DNA from: Pontederia crassipes
Taxonomy: Eukaryota > Streptophyta > Magnoliopsida > Commelinales > Pontederiaceae
Length of the DNA: 64,000 nt
Reading direction: 5' to 3'
NCBI GenBank assembly: GCA_030549335.1
Contig: CM060188.1
Location: 68,292,696-68,356,695, forward strand
Shown here: in pieces, positions 23,221 through 35,067 of the stretch
Layout of the letters: every line of letters starts with the position of its first letter
How positions within the stretch are numbered: the first letter of the stretch is position 1
Notes under the pieces: model-generated
The model's database searches: none
What the model was told of the DNA's origin: nothing
Seen by the model: the letters and a program-made list of their open reading frames with translations, nothing else
Program-made: the position numbers and the translations under genes

Positions 23221-23432
23221 CTGATTCTTCTCGCTTGTTAGATGATCGATTTCTCTACTGATCTATTGAATCATGTCATATTTCGTTTTGTTTAAATCTA
23301 TTGAAATGATTTTGTGTATTGATTGAGCTTTAGAGCTTGCCTCGAATGCAACCTGAGATGCAGTTATATCAGGGTAAAGAGGCTAAAAAGAGTTATTTTC
23401 TTGCAATTCGGACAAGCTCCGCTTCTACGATT

Positions 23433-24280
23433 TTGGTGTTTCTGTAATGGTGATTGGTGTAATGGTTATTGGTGGCTTTCGATTCAAGAAGCGTATGCTC
23501 TTTGATTCTCCGCCTGAGAGGGATGCTTGCCATTGAAGTCCTCTATGTGTGTCGAGACGTGGAACAGACTTCAATCATAAAAAAAATCCCGAGCTGCGCA
23601 TCTTTGGAGTTGAACCCATTTCGCTCCTTGTTTTGCACCATCACCTTCCCTTCACTTTCATCCTTGCCTTATTGACTCTGCGACCTCCTACCCGAGAGGG
23701 AACTTCCAACCCTTGCGCCTGTGGAGGATTCGAGAGGGCACACAAGCACAGAGTCATCTTTGGAGAGGTCGCCTAGAGTTACGATTTTCACTTTAAGATA
23801 GGACTTCACTTGCCTGAACTTGTCCTATTTTGTGCAATCATTGTTTTTTTTATCTCATCTATGATTTCGTGTTTCTATGATTGGTGTTTGATAGTCATCA
23901 GTTCAGACCACACTTGTTCTTTAGTTCCCAGCCCGAGAGGGATGTTTCCATTAAAGTCATGTATGCATGCCGAAATGTGGGATAGTGCTTCAATCACCAA
24001 AGATGGAATCAAGAGTTGCATATTTTGGAGCTAAACTTGTTTTGCTCCTTGATTTGCATCATCATCTTTCTTTCACTTTGATCCTATTTTTATTGATTTA
24101 GTGATCTCCTATCCGAGAGGGAACTTCTATCATTTGCGCTTGTGGAGGATCTGAGAGGGCACACAATTGTAGAGTCATCCTTAGAGAGATCATCTAGAGT
24201 CATGATCTTCATTTATGGATAGGTTCTTAATTTCCTGAACTTATTCTGTTTTGCACAATTCTCGGCCATAAAAGTTCTCA
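23433..24280 (+). repeat. Tandem duplication of an about 421-bp unit
   Basis: Two diverged direct copies follow one another. The word GAGAGGGATG at about 23514 recurs at about 23935, and GAGAGGGAACTTC near 23694 recurs near 24115. Shared text includes GGATTCGAGAGGGCACACAA versus GGATCTGAGAGGGCACACAA. A third, more degenerate trace follows to about 24370. No conserved reading frame is kept between copies, so it is probably transposon-derived. Confidence 0.65.
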
Positions 24281-24383
24281 CCCGAGAAGGCTATTTTCAC
24301 AAATGAGAGTTCAACTTAGGCTGAGAGGTCATTTTGGATCTTCAGTTATCTCCTAAGAACCCGACAAGGTGAGGTTGTGCAAA

Positions 24384-25828
24384 ATCAAAGTTGAAATGTT
24401 TGAAGGAAAAACATAAGTCTATAGGTGTTGTTCAAGATGAGAAAGTAAAATGCTATAAACTAGAAATCATAGCAAATAAGATTACACTAATTTTTATGAA
24501 TTTTTAATGTAAAATTAGACAAAGACAAGTGTAGCTAAACACTAGGACTAAGGGAATGTTCTCACTTCAAACTTTCATCCTCTAAACTTCATTTGGAATA
24601 AGAATGATTGAATTCCCCTTTCTTCTGAATTTGAGTCAAGTCTCGTGTCCATCGAGTACCGAGCATTCAAGAGATACACCTGAGGCAAGGAGGCTGCGGT
24701 CAGCTCACTCTTGCCACAGGGGAATGTGGATCATCCTCCCGGGCAGAATGCATGGTCTCAATTTCTTCAAGACAACTTAGATGTTTTCAGAAGAGAAGAT
24801 AAAGAAATTGAACACAGCGATGGTGAAATAGAAGCACAGGGTCATTCTTTGTAACCGTTTAAGTTAATTCCAAATAGAAGCACACGGTCGGGGGTGCAAG
24901 GTAGCAAGTGATTCATAAAACTTTTCCTACGCTCACAGCCATGCAGAAAACACAAGAATCACGTGTGAAACTATCTTCATCCAGGTTAGATTTCTCCACG
25001 TTCAGTCGCGATGGAGCATAATACGTCCCTATGGTCGAGGGTGCAGGATGAAGATAGTTCGTAAACTCAAATTCATACAAAGGTTCAAAAAATAGGGAAT
25101 CAAACAGTAAAATAGGAACCAAATTGATATCATAAAAAAATACAAGAAAACTCAACATTCAAGTAGTCATCAAAGCATCAAAGAAGATAAGAACAAAGTA
25201 CAAAAGTCATGATCAACATCCCCCAGCCACTAGTTGAATGTTTAGTTACACATTAATAAAACTAGAAAAGAAAGAAAAAATACAAAAGAGAAGGGAGAAG
25301 GGAGGCTGCTAGTGTAGCATTCTCTCCACGCTCCTTCAACAGTGATTCAACACTCAACAAAATTGGAACCAAAATTCGAATCCCCTTCCTCTTTAGCCTT
25401 CTTGCTCTTTTATAGCCCAAGGGATTGTGCCACCTGTCCACCTTTTTCCAGCCAACATAATGTGCTCTTGTGATACTGCATGGTTGTCTTTTCCTTAGCT
25501 TGAACCTATCCATTTGTCTTAGCAAAAAGGAATCTCTTGGTGGTCCTTCTTTGCTGTCATTTCCTTAGTTTTCTACCTGTCAACTGTCCACTGTCCTACA
25601 GTCTTTTTGTTGTCGACATCTGTCCATAAAGGTGTAGAGGAAGCTTTCTCTCTTTTGTGCAATGGAATCTGCCATGCTGACGTGGAAAGACATGTTTTCA
25701 TTTGTTGTTTGCTGCTTTAAGTTGCATTTCAATAGTAATAAAGCATGTGTTCAAGCATAAGAATATAGTAAAATTGAATAGATGCATATTGAACATATAG
25801 GAAAAGTATACATAATTTCTCCACATCA
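24384..25828 (-). repeat. 3' LTR (truncated) of the Gypsy derivative
   Basis: Colinear with 31700-33545. It begins abruptly at AAAGTTGAAATG, so the primer-site-proximal end (about 150 bases of the partner) is missing. It also has an internal deletion near 24870, where the partner has extra sequence (about 32190-32390). Its outer end reads TGATGTGGAG on the - strand directly beside the polypurine tract. Confidence 0.75.
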
Positions 25829-26160
25829 ACTCCCCCCAAACTTAAAGCTTTGCTTGTCCTCAAGCAAAATTAGGAAAAAAAAACTTTTTAGGTTTTTCAT
25901 GACCACATTATGCACAACATTATATTCCAGGAATCATAAGATAGATGTGGAGAAGTGATAAATGTTGCATTTTAACAATAAAGCATGTGTTCGAGCATGA
26001 AGACATATCAAAATATGAGATAAATGCATGCTGAACATATATGAAAAGCATAGATAAATTCTCCACATCAACTCCCCCCAAACTTAAAGCTTTGCTTGTC
26101 CTCAAGAAAAATTAAAAACTTAGGGTCGAAAGTTTTCAAGTTTTCATGACCACATTATGC
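25722..26160 (-). repeat. Tandem duplication of the LTR end plus polypurine tract
   Basis: A segment of about 200 bases covering the outer LTR end, the polypurine tract (25829-25841) and following text is repeated at about 25952-26160, with a second tract at 26071-26083. Differences are scattered, so the duplication is not recent. Confidence 0.7.
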
Positions 26161-27601
26161 ATAATAGTATATCTCTTTAGCCTTCACACTTCACCTATTT
26201 GAATATCATTTACACATTTAAGGCCCTTTAACCCCTGGCTTAGCAATCATTGAAGTAAATGTCTATGGGTGTCAAATGAAACCACACTGCAGGCTGAACA
26301 TCTACATAATCTCACTCAAGAACTTACACATTCACATAACATGTATTAACACTAAAAGATGATCTGCAAGTGTAGGAACACTTACCTGTCCCTTTATTAA
26401 ACAAATTTTCTTTTTCATTTGCCCTTTTTTTTCTTCTTTTTATTTTTATTTTTGCTGCCAGGGCCTTATCTTCAATTGTATATTGAGAAATTGAAAATAA
26501 AAAGAGAGTTTTCACTTAGCATTTTCCTTGCCTTTCTTCCAAGAATACTTGGCTTGGGTGCTAGTGGTGCCATGCATAACATACTTTTATCTTTCTCAAG
26601 TGAGATGACAGAGGAGTAGTTATTCAAGATAGAGAAGTTGTCCACAACCTTCCTGACATTTTCTTCCTAGAATACTCGTGTGACGCACTTGGGACTTTTA
26701 TTAAAGAAAGAGCAAAAATATTTCTCAATATACAAAAGAAGAGAAAGTGCAGAAATGAGGGCTTACAACTATACAATTTACTCTTATTACACTATAACAG
26801 ATCATAGTTTAGTATCATACAAAGAGTTGAGTGCAAGATCCCAGATGGGGTTATGTGGAGGGTTAGCCAACATATCATATGCTTTGATTTCAGGTCAGGT
26901 CATTTATATGAATATGCTTTACTTCAAGAATGTTCAAGACAGATTGATCATGAAAGCTAAAAGATCAATAATGTCATATAATGTTTCCTAATATGTGATT
27001 GATTACATGCAAAAGTCTAAGTGGGTTTTTTAAAGCTACCATAAATAGGTTTTTTAGAAACATTTTGAAAATATTTCAGAACTTTAGTAAATGTGGAAGA
27101 TTTCAAAACTTTAACAACTATGGTAAATTTTAGAACTTCAAAAAGTTCAGAAAAATTATAATTAAATCACAAAGGTATGTTCTATGAAAAATAATGACAG
27201 TTAGGTTAATAGAAACATGCCATTGGGCTCCCCTAAACTTAAGCTCAAAACTATTCTCAGTGTTAATTAAGCTAGGAGAGACTGATCAGATGAAGGAAGG
27301 CGAGTGGGTTAGGGGCAGACATCTGTTTATTTAGTTGTTCTTTCGTAATTTTAGCACTCCTTGAAATGTGGATCAGTGAATTAATCTCTTTTCCTGCATA
27401 GAAAAATATTTGATCATTGTCAAGTTTTATAAATAGCATTCATTAAAATTGACAAGGAGGAGAGTGTGAAATTAGTGGCATCTTTATAGTTGAAGGCAGA
27501 TTCAATAATTGTGTCTTTAGCAGAAATGGTGGGACTTCCTATCAATTGTTGGGGCTCCTTGGTTCCAGCAAAACAGAGAAACATACAATACACTTATTAG
27601 G

Positions 27602-27617
27602 TTGGGTTGCCTCCCAA
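27602..27617 (-). other. TTGGGAGGCAACCCAA palindromic motif of Tat/Athila elements
   Basis: The motif, followed upstream on the - strand by a GCTTG sequence, is a recurrent non-coding signature near the 3' part of Tat/Athila retrotransposons. A diverged copy lies at 44365-44380 in the third Gypsy element. Its function is unknown to me. Confidence 0.6.
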
Positions 27618-27638
27618 CAAGCATCATTGTTTATAGTC

Positions 27639-28558
27639 CTAAACTAGACTCAGTGACTTCAAACCCATATTTTCAGCTTGGTGGGTCTTCAGTTGATGTC
27701 CAGTAGATTTGGACATCTTTCCTCTATCAAATACAAAAGTTCTTGGTCCATGTTTCACTCTAAACAATTTGGACCAAACAAAATTCAACATCTTCAAAAA
27801 CAATTTGAGCCTTGTGTTGAGTAGTTCAATTTTAGTTTCAACATGACTCTCTTCCTTCAAGGTTCTGTGATCCTTTATAAATTCTTCCTCTTGATCTAAG
27901 CTTTCAGATTCTATAGGATCTCCATCTTGTTTCAGCAACCACTTATTGATTTATCTCTTTATAAGGGTGGGTTGCTGTCAGCTTTTCAAATTTTGGATCC
28001 TGAGCTTTGTCTTCAATTACAAGGCAACTTTCTTCATATTCTGGATTCTGCATTTCTTCCATGTAGATTTTATCTTGCATCTCAGCATACTATAATTTCT
28101 CATCTTGCAAAGTCCTTTGTTGGGTTGTACAGAATGTGTCTTTAGCTTCTAGACATTTTGAGGGCAGTAGTGGAGTTAGTCTTGACAGCTGAGAAGTCCT
28201 GATTGCTTTCTTTAGATTTGGGTGCAGACATCTCCTTATGAATGGCCTCTATGTGTTGAGTTGTTGCCTCCTTTTCAGCCTTCATCACTTCATTATCAAT
28301 TTTGATTTCTTTAGCATTTTCATTCTGGAATTCAACAAGGTGTTCAGCAGGAGATTCATGTCCTTCCATTTGTCTTGCACTTTCAGGTTGCATGACTCGA
28401 CCTTGCTCTTTAGGCCTAGCTTCAAGTGGTTCAGAAAAAGTGTCAAGTGATTGTTGAAATATTTCTTCCTCCAAAATTCTTGTTTCAGCTTCTAGACCTT
28501 CAACCTTATGAAATAATTTCTTCATTGCTTCATTTTGCCATTCCATCATCAATTCCAT
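27639..28558 (-). pseudogene. Internal coiled-coil-like ORF remnants of the Gypsy derivative
   Basis: Two - strand ORFs remain: 28142-28558 (138 codons, Glu/Lys-rich, heptad-like, probable coiled coil) and 27639-27938 (99 codons). Fragments such as a QAYC-type segment near 28.95 kb resemble part of the - strand ORF at 35880-36128 in the next element, which suggests a shared non-pol protein of these derivatives. No retroviral enzyme motif is present. Confidence 0.45.
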
Positions 28559-29064
28559 GTTTGACTTCTCTTAAGGTGGAGTTATAGGATTTGGAGGCTC
28601 CACTGATTGTGTTGTAGATTGCTGAAATTGAACATCCAATAGCCTTGATTGTGTTTCAATTTCCTCCACCATTGTAAACAGCTCCTTCATCATTTCACTT
28701 TACTTATTTTGTTGGTCGCACCATGTTTTGCATCATAGTCTTTAGTTTCAGAACTTCTGCTGGCATTTGGTTTTGCTCGCAGTCTGCAGGATAATAGTAT
28801 TGTCCAGAGTAATAGAGATTGTCTTGATTGGGCATATGAGGCTAATCCATTGGATTTTGAGCATATGAACTAGAAATCTAGTTAATCCATTAGCAGCATG
28901 GATTATCCATGTGAAGCTTTCCATATGACTCATCATGATTATATGACTGTAGTTTGCTGCAATAGGCTTGGGAAGTTGTGGGAGATTTCATCTTGAATAT
29001 TGCAAATGCACTCCATATTATGTTTTCAACTCTAGAAGCAAAGCTGTCTCAATTATCATATTTT

Positions 29065-30021
29065 GAAAAAAATTACAATAATTGCCCTCCAACTTTCAAG
29101 TTTGCTCAGCGATGCCCTCCAACTTCACTTTATAACAACGATGGCCTCTATCTTTTAACTCATTTCACCCAATGCCCTCTTTACCTTGAATAGGCGGTCT
29201 CCCAGTTGCAAAACTGACATGGCGAAGATATGGTGCTAACACGACATCTTTTCTTATCTCCATGTTGATGCGGTAATATTAAAAAAATAAAAAATATTAA
29301 TTAAAAAAATAAGAATATGCCACGCTCACGTCAGTGAGGTCGTGGTGCCCCCTCCCTCGCGTCGGCGAGGAGAGAGGGGGGGAGGGGGGCAGGCCCCCCC
29401 TCCCGTGCACTGACGAGGAGAAGGGAGGCCCCCCCCCCCCCCCCCCGCGACCTCACCGGAGACGGGCGAGGTGGGGGGGGGGGGGGGGGGGGGGGAGGCT
29501 CGTCCCCCCTCTACGAACTCGCCTGCGATGGTCGAGGTTGCAGAAGGGCGGCGAGGCCCCCCTCCAGTGCGCTGATGAGGAGAAATAGGGGGGCCCGCCC
29601 CCACTTGGCGGGGAGAAGGGGAGTGAGGTGCTATGCGACCTTGCCCATCATCGGCGAGGGGGGCGAGGCCCCCCCTTTTCCTCGTCGACGCGCGGTAGGG
29701 GGGGCTCGCCCCCCCTCTGCTTCCTCGTCGGCATCCCACGCACCGGCAAGGTCGGAGGGGGACCCCGATCTTGCTAGCATGAGCGTGGCATATTTTTATT
29801 TTTTAATATTGCCACGTCAGTGTGGAGAGAAGAAAAGATGTCCTGTCAATGCCATATCTGTGCCACGTCAGCTCCGCTATCGGGAGACCGCCTATCCCAG
29901 GTAAAGAGGGCAACGGTTGAAATGTGTTAAAAGATAGAGGGCATCCCTATTACAGAGTGAAGTTGGAGGGCATCGTTGAGCAAACTTAAAAGTTGGAGGG
30001 CAATTGGTGTAATTTTTCCTC
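29065..30021. mobile_element. Mutator-like foldback element nested in the Gypsy interior
   Basis: The left arm (AAAAAAATTACAATAATTGCC from 29066, with CCTCCAAC words following) is mirrored by the right arm (GGAGGGCAATTGGTGTAATTTTT). Several hundred bases of mirrored text about CATCGTTGAGC, TTAACTC/GTGTTAAAAG and GGCGGTCTCCC follow inward. Flanks ATATTTT and AGATTTT are an imperfect duplication. The core (about 29330-29770) is extremely GC-rich with long C and G runs. The ORFs of 84 to 137 codons there are compositional. Exact ends are uncertain by a few bases. Confidence 0.6.
29429..29495. repeat. C18 and G23 homopolymers 26 bases apart
   Basis: An 18-base C run (29429-29446) and a 23-base G run (29473-29495) face each other and could pair as a hairpin or form a G-quadruplex. 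Their lengths are probably unreliable in the assembly. Confidence 0.8.
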
Positions 30022-30149
30022 AGATTTTGGTTCTCCACTTGAATGATAAGAATTCTCCACATCATCTATCCAATTTTGGAAATTCCAATCCATCTCTAAA
30101 ATTTGAAATGTTTTTTGCACAATTGAAACTCAAGAGAAAGTCGCAGAAA

Positions 30150-31150
30150 TTCAAAAACTGAAATATGAAATCTAAGATCAAATTGGAAATCTAAACTTTG
30201 AAATATTGAAATTTAAAATATGAAATTTGAAATATGAAAGTCTAATTTTTTTAAGCTTGAAATCTAAAATTTGAAATATCCAGATTTCATGGGCTTCATC
30301 GATCAAAAGAAAACATGTTCAGAAATGTTTCAGCACAATAGGAGCTTAGGATCATGTGGAAAATTGTAATTTGAAATCTGAAATTTAAAATCAGCAATAT
30401 GATGTTTGAAATCTGATCTAAACATTTCAAGGATCAAAAGTAGGCCTGCTTAGTGATCTTTCTGCACAATGACAACAACAAATGAGTTCAGGATTACTTG
30501 AACAAGTGTAGAAATTTTGAAATATGAAAATCCAAAATCTAAAATATGAATATAAAATATAAAATCTAAAGTTGGAAATCAGAAATCTAAAAACATTCAA
30601 AGATATGTTCAGCAATGGTTATGCAAATAAAAGCTCAGGATTGTAGAAAATTCAGATATGAAATTAGAAATCAGAGTTCTAACAATAACGTTTGAGGATC
30701 AAAATGCATGTTCAGAAATGTTATACATAATAGAGACTAAGAATGCAAGCTTTAAAATGTGCAGGAAACTAAAATCTGAAAAGTAAAACCTGAAATCTAA
30801 AATCAAATATAAAAAATGAAATATGAAATGTCTCAGCTCAATGGAGAGCTAGAATGCAGCTTATAGACAAAACTCATAAATCTAAAAATTGAAATAAGAA
30901 ATGTGATCATAGCATACAAGGATCAAGAAATTGTTAGATTCAACAATGTTCACGATAGGACTGCAAGTTCAAGAATTTCAGCAATGTGCATAAAATGTAT
31001 GTTAGCAATTTCAAGACACAAATGTTCAGCAATTTCAGCAATGAGAAATCAGAAAAATAAAAAGATTCTGCACTATGAAAACATATAACATGTTCAGCAG
31101 AGTGTATTCAATAATGTTTAGCAAGATTTTGCACTATGAAAACATAGTAG
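30150..31150 (+). repeat. Low-complexity GAAATCTAAAATTTGAAATATGAAA-like degenerate repeat
   Basis: About 1 kb made of variants of the words GAAATCTGAAAT, AAAATTTGAAAT and ATGTTCAGCAAT inside the Gypsy derivative, with no preserved frame. It looks like an expanded short-word repeat. Confidence 0.6.
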
Positions 31151-31521
31151 ACAATTTGTAGCATAAATGCATAGCAAGGAATTCAAAATTTGGTATATAA
31201 ATTAAGGATTCAGCAAGATTTCTGCACTATAAAAATTCAATAGACACTTTGCATCATGTCCAGAATATGAACTTTGAGAGTTGAATCAGAAATGTAGGAA
31301 TAGAATTTTGAAGATGACAACTACATGATCTAAGTGAAGACTTCTATAAACAAGTAAAGAAAAGAAAATGCAGATATCTAACATCGACTTTAAACAGAGA
31401 AAAAAATTAGCTAAACTACATGCAAACAAAATATTCACAGCATGATGAAATATAAATAGTGACTATAAACAAGACTCAGCTACATCAAAACAGAGAATCA
31501 AATGTGACAATTCAAGACTAG

Positions 31522-31539
31522 TCCTCGACAACGGTGCCA
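31522..31539 (-). other. Primer-binding site, tRNA-Asp type
   Basis: On the - strand TGGCACCGTTGTCGAGGA pairs with the 3' end of plant tRNA-Asp (whose complement is TGGCGCCGTTGCCGGGGA) with three changes. It lies 7 bases inside the LTR end. This fixes the element orientation. Confidence 0.75.
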
Positions 31540-31546
31540 AAAATTT

Positions 31547-33545
31547 TGACTCGCATAAAGTGTGTATATCCTTAAACACAGAAGAATATCGAATTAAGTT
31601 TTAAATTTATAAATCCTCTACACTATTATAATGAGAACTGAAACTATACGGCACATCATTGTAGTGCTTGATGGTAGATCCATAGAGACAAAGTTGAAAT
31701 GTTCACATTTAATTAAAATGTTTGAAGGAAAAGCATAGGTCTTTAGGCGTTGTTCAAGATGAGAAGTGAAATGCTATAAACAAGAAATCACAACAAATAA
31801 GATTACACTAATTTTTATGGGTTTTTAATGTAAAATTAGACAAAGACAAGTGTAGCTAAACATTAGGGCTAAGGGAATGTTTTCACTTGAAACTTTCGTC
31901 CTTTGAACTTCATTTGGAATAAAAATGACTGAATGCCCCTTTCTTCTGAATTTGAGTCAAGTCTCATGTCCACCGAGTATCGAGAACTCAAGAGATACAC
32001 CTGAGGCAAGGAGGTTGCAGTCGGCTCATGCTTGCCTCTGGGGAATGTGGATCACCCTTCCGGGTAAAATGCATGGTCTCGATTTCTTCAAGACGGCTTA
32101 GACGTTTTCAAAGGAGAAGATAAAAAAATTGAACACAACGATAGTGAAATAGAAGCACACGGTCATCCTTTGTAACCGTTTAAGTTAATTCCAAATCTTT
32201 GACTCAATTCGATCATTTATTGCCAAAAATTCAGAGGGAGCTTAACCTTTTTAGGTTGCAATTCAAAGGATGAATGACTAACCGAAATCAGTTAAGAATC
32301 CATCATTGATCTTGCGAAAACCAAAGTCATGAACCACTGCTTGCCTTAGGCCAGATTTCTCCACGTTCAGTCGCGATGGAGACTATAATATCCCTACGGT
32401 CGGGGGTGCAAGGTAACAAACGATTGATAAAAATTCTCCTATGATCACAGCCACACAAAAAACACAAGAATCACGCGTGGAACTGTCTTCATCTAGGCTA
32501 AATTTTTTCACATTCGGTCGCGATGGAGCCTAATACGTCTCTATGGTCGGGGGTGCATGATGAAGATAGCTCATAAACTCAAATCCATACAAATGTTCAG
32601 AAAATAGGGCATCAAACAGTAAAATAGGGACCAAATTTATATCATAAAAGAAAACACAGGAAAGCTCAACATTCAGTAGTCATCAAAGCATCAAAGAAGA
32701 TAAGAACAGAGTAAGAAAGTCATGATCAACATCCCTCAGCCACTAGTTGGTTGTTTGATTACACATTAAGAAAACTAGAAAAGAAAGAAAAGAGGAAAGG
32801 AAAATACAAGAGAGAAGGGAGAAGGGAGGCTGCTACAATGATTCAACACTCAGCAAAATCGGAACCAAAATTCGAACCCCCTTCCTCTTCAGCCTTCTTG
32901 CTCTTTTATAGCCCAAGGGACTGTGCCACCTATCCACCCTTTTCCAGCCAATAGAAGGTGCTCTTGTGATCCTACATGGTTGTCTTTTCTTTAGTTTGAC
33001 ACCTGTCTATTTGTCCAAGAAAAAAGGAATCTCTTGGTGGTCCTTCTTTGCTGCCATTTTCTTAATTTGCCACTTGTCCACTGTCCTGCAGCCTCTTTGT
33101 TGTCCACATCTGTCCATAAAGGTGTAGAGGAAGCTTCCTCTCTTTTGTGCAATGGAATCTGACACGTTGACGTGCAAAGACATGTTTTCATTTGATGTTT
33201 GCTGCTTTGGACAGTTGGCTAGTGTATCTGCATTGTTCTTGAAATTTTGTCTAATTGTCTGGGTTGGGGGAATATGCCCGTGTTCCCCACATGCGTGCGT
33301 GCGTGCGTGTGGGGGTATACACCTAAATATCCTTATGAATTATCGATTGAGATTTCTGCATGGAAAGGAATCAACACAAGTAATAATATCCCAAAAATAC
33401 AATATTTAGAAGATGGATGTTGAGAAATAATAAAAGTTGCATTTCAATAGCAATAAAGCATGTGTTCAATCATAAGAATATAGAAAAACATGGAATAGAT
33501 ACATATTGAACATATATGAAAAGTATACATAATTTTTCCACATCA
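31547..33545 (-). repeat. 5' LTR of the Gypsy derivative
   Basis: A 1999-bp LTR with TG..CA ends, colinear with 24384-25828. Compared with the partner it carries about 220 extra bases (about 33207-33430) that contain a (GCGT)n microsatellite at 33292-33310. The bases after it (ACCAA) cannot be matched to a TSD because the other end is truncated. Confidence 0.7.
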
Positions 33546-33799
33546 ACCAACTCAATCTATGAGAATTCGGTTCATTTTCCTATTTAGTACACCTGAGCTG
33601 AATAGATAATCCCATCAGCATGTACGAGCTAAGCCATCTGTTTATATGAGAGTGTTGTGAGATGAGCAAAGTGTTATTTATTATGAGTACATAGGTGTGC
33701 GCATGCCGAGGGGTAGTCTGTAATCCTTATAATAATTTAACGACCAGAGAACATTAATCTCAAGTGATCCCTTGGAACTAGTGTCTACACTGATTCTGG

Positions 33800-34130
33800 T
33801 CTACTTTTGCATTAAAACCCCATAAAAATTAGAGTAGTTTTATTTGCTGTGATTTCTTATTTGTAGCATTTCACTTTCTCATTTTGAATAACATATGTAC
33901 ACAACTTTTTCTTCAAATAGTTTTAATTAAGTGTGAGTATTTCAACTTTGTCCCTGTGGATCAACTCTAAAGCACTACAATGACATGCCGTATATTTGTA
34001 GTTCTTGTCATGATTGCGTTGAAAAATTATAAAATTTAAAGCTTAACTTGATATTTTCTTGTGAAGTAAGGTTAGTCGCTCGTGTGGGGGTGAACAAACG
34101 TCTAGGGTAACCGCTCCTGATATGTAGACA
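33800..34130 (+). mobile_element. Inverted fragment of the same Gypsy LTR
   Basis: The + strand here (for example TTTGCTGTGATTTCTTATTTG and CAACTTTGTCCCTGTGGATC) matches the reverse complement of 31640-31810 in the adjacent 5' LTR with moderate divergence. A piece of the same LTR family therefore lies in the opposite direction. The flanks 33546-33799 and 34131-34372 show nothing recognisable. Confidence 0.6.
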
Positions 34131-34380
34131 TTTCACATGAAGTGCATTGTTTTTTGTTATTCTGATCCCATCACATCACACGAAACTCGATGCATCACCT
34201 GATTACCTATGGGCAACTGATTTAGAATCCATCAAAAACCCATTACATGGATCACCATGCACAATATACAGAATCACATAAGTACCAAATCATCGAATAA
34301 AAAATGAATGAAAAAGAAAATCAAAAGTTTCAAAGTAAAAGAAAATGCATAAGTTCCGAATGCACTTATGTTTTCAACAT

Positions 34381-35067
34381 TAGGGCTGAGCAAACCCAGG
34401 ACCGGGTCCGAGTCTAAGTGGACCCGGTCCCAACCCGGATTATACTGGGTCAAAATTTTTTTGTCCCGGTACCGGACCCGAACCCGGCTAGATCCGGTTC
34501 CGAGTCAGACCCGACAATTCGGGAATGTCACCGGGTTTGCGGTCGGGAATCATCGAAAAATATGAAAGGTGGACGCCCCGGCCGGATCCGGCCACCAGGC
34601 GCCACAGATCCGGCCGCCAGGCACCAAATTCGGCACCTGGCGGCGTGACTGCGTAGAGAGAGCGAGAGGGAGGTCGGCCGGAGTCGGAGCTGTTGCCGCT
34701 GCCGCTGTCGCCGTGAGAGAGAGAGGGAGAGGGTGAGAGACGGAGAGAGATGGGAGGGAGAGGATGAGAGACGGAGAGAGATGGGAGGGAGAGGACGAGA
34801 GATGGAGAGAGAGATGGGAGAGAGAAAGTTGGAGGGTGAAATGAGAAAAACATGTGGAATGGGGCTTATATACGTCACGAGTAATCCGGGACGGGTCCGG
34901 GTCGGGTATTGGTATGGTAAACCCGGCCCTGACCCGAAACTCGCCGGGTTTTCTATCATTTGGACCCGGTTTCGGCCCGGATTTGATCCGGGCCAGGTTA
35001 TTTCCTCTCTTTTTCGAGTCGGTGCGGTCCGGGTCGGCCGGGTCGACCCAGACCGTGCTCAGCCCTA
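34381..35067. mobile_element. Non-autonomous hAT element (MITE) with perfect 8-bp TSD
   Basis: Termini TAGGGCTGAGCA and TGCTCAGCCCTA are perfect 12-bp inverted repeats. The target duplication TTCAACAT is exact at 34373-34380 and 35068-35075, as expected for hAT. Subterminal regions are rich in GACCCGG/CCGGGTC words in both directions, typical of hAT transposase-binding repeats. The core contains GA-rich tandem words (34710-34830). ORFs up to 143 codons overlap the GA tracts on opposite strands; no transposase motif. Confidence 0.9.

Larger units (their letters stand above)
24384..33545 (-). mobile_element. Tat/Athila-type Gypsy LARD-like element (no pol), with a nested foldback element
   Basis: Two long direct repeats (LTRs) bracket about 5.7 kb. 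Just inside the right one is a - strand primer-binding site matching the 3' end of plant tRNA-Asp with a few mismatches (31522-31539), and just outside the left one is a polypurine tract (read GTTTGGGGGGAGT on the - strand, 25829-25841). The element therefore reads right to left. The interior also holds the TTGGGAGGCAACCCAA motif seen in Tat/Athila elements. Only short coiled-coil-like remnants remain; gag, protease, reverse transcriptase and integrase are not recognisable, as in large retrotransposon derivatives. A Mutator-like foldback element (29065-30021) is inserted. The left LTR is truncated, so the TSD cannot be tested. Confidence 0.75.

Noticed and set aside
29326..29904. ORFs of 84-137 codons in the GC-rich foldback core
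   Set aside because: Compositional artefacts of long C/G runs. They cross the homopolymers and have no domain.
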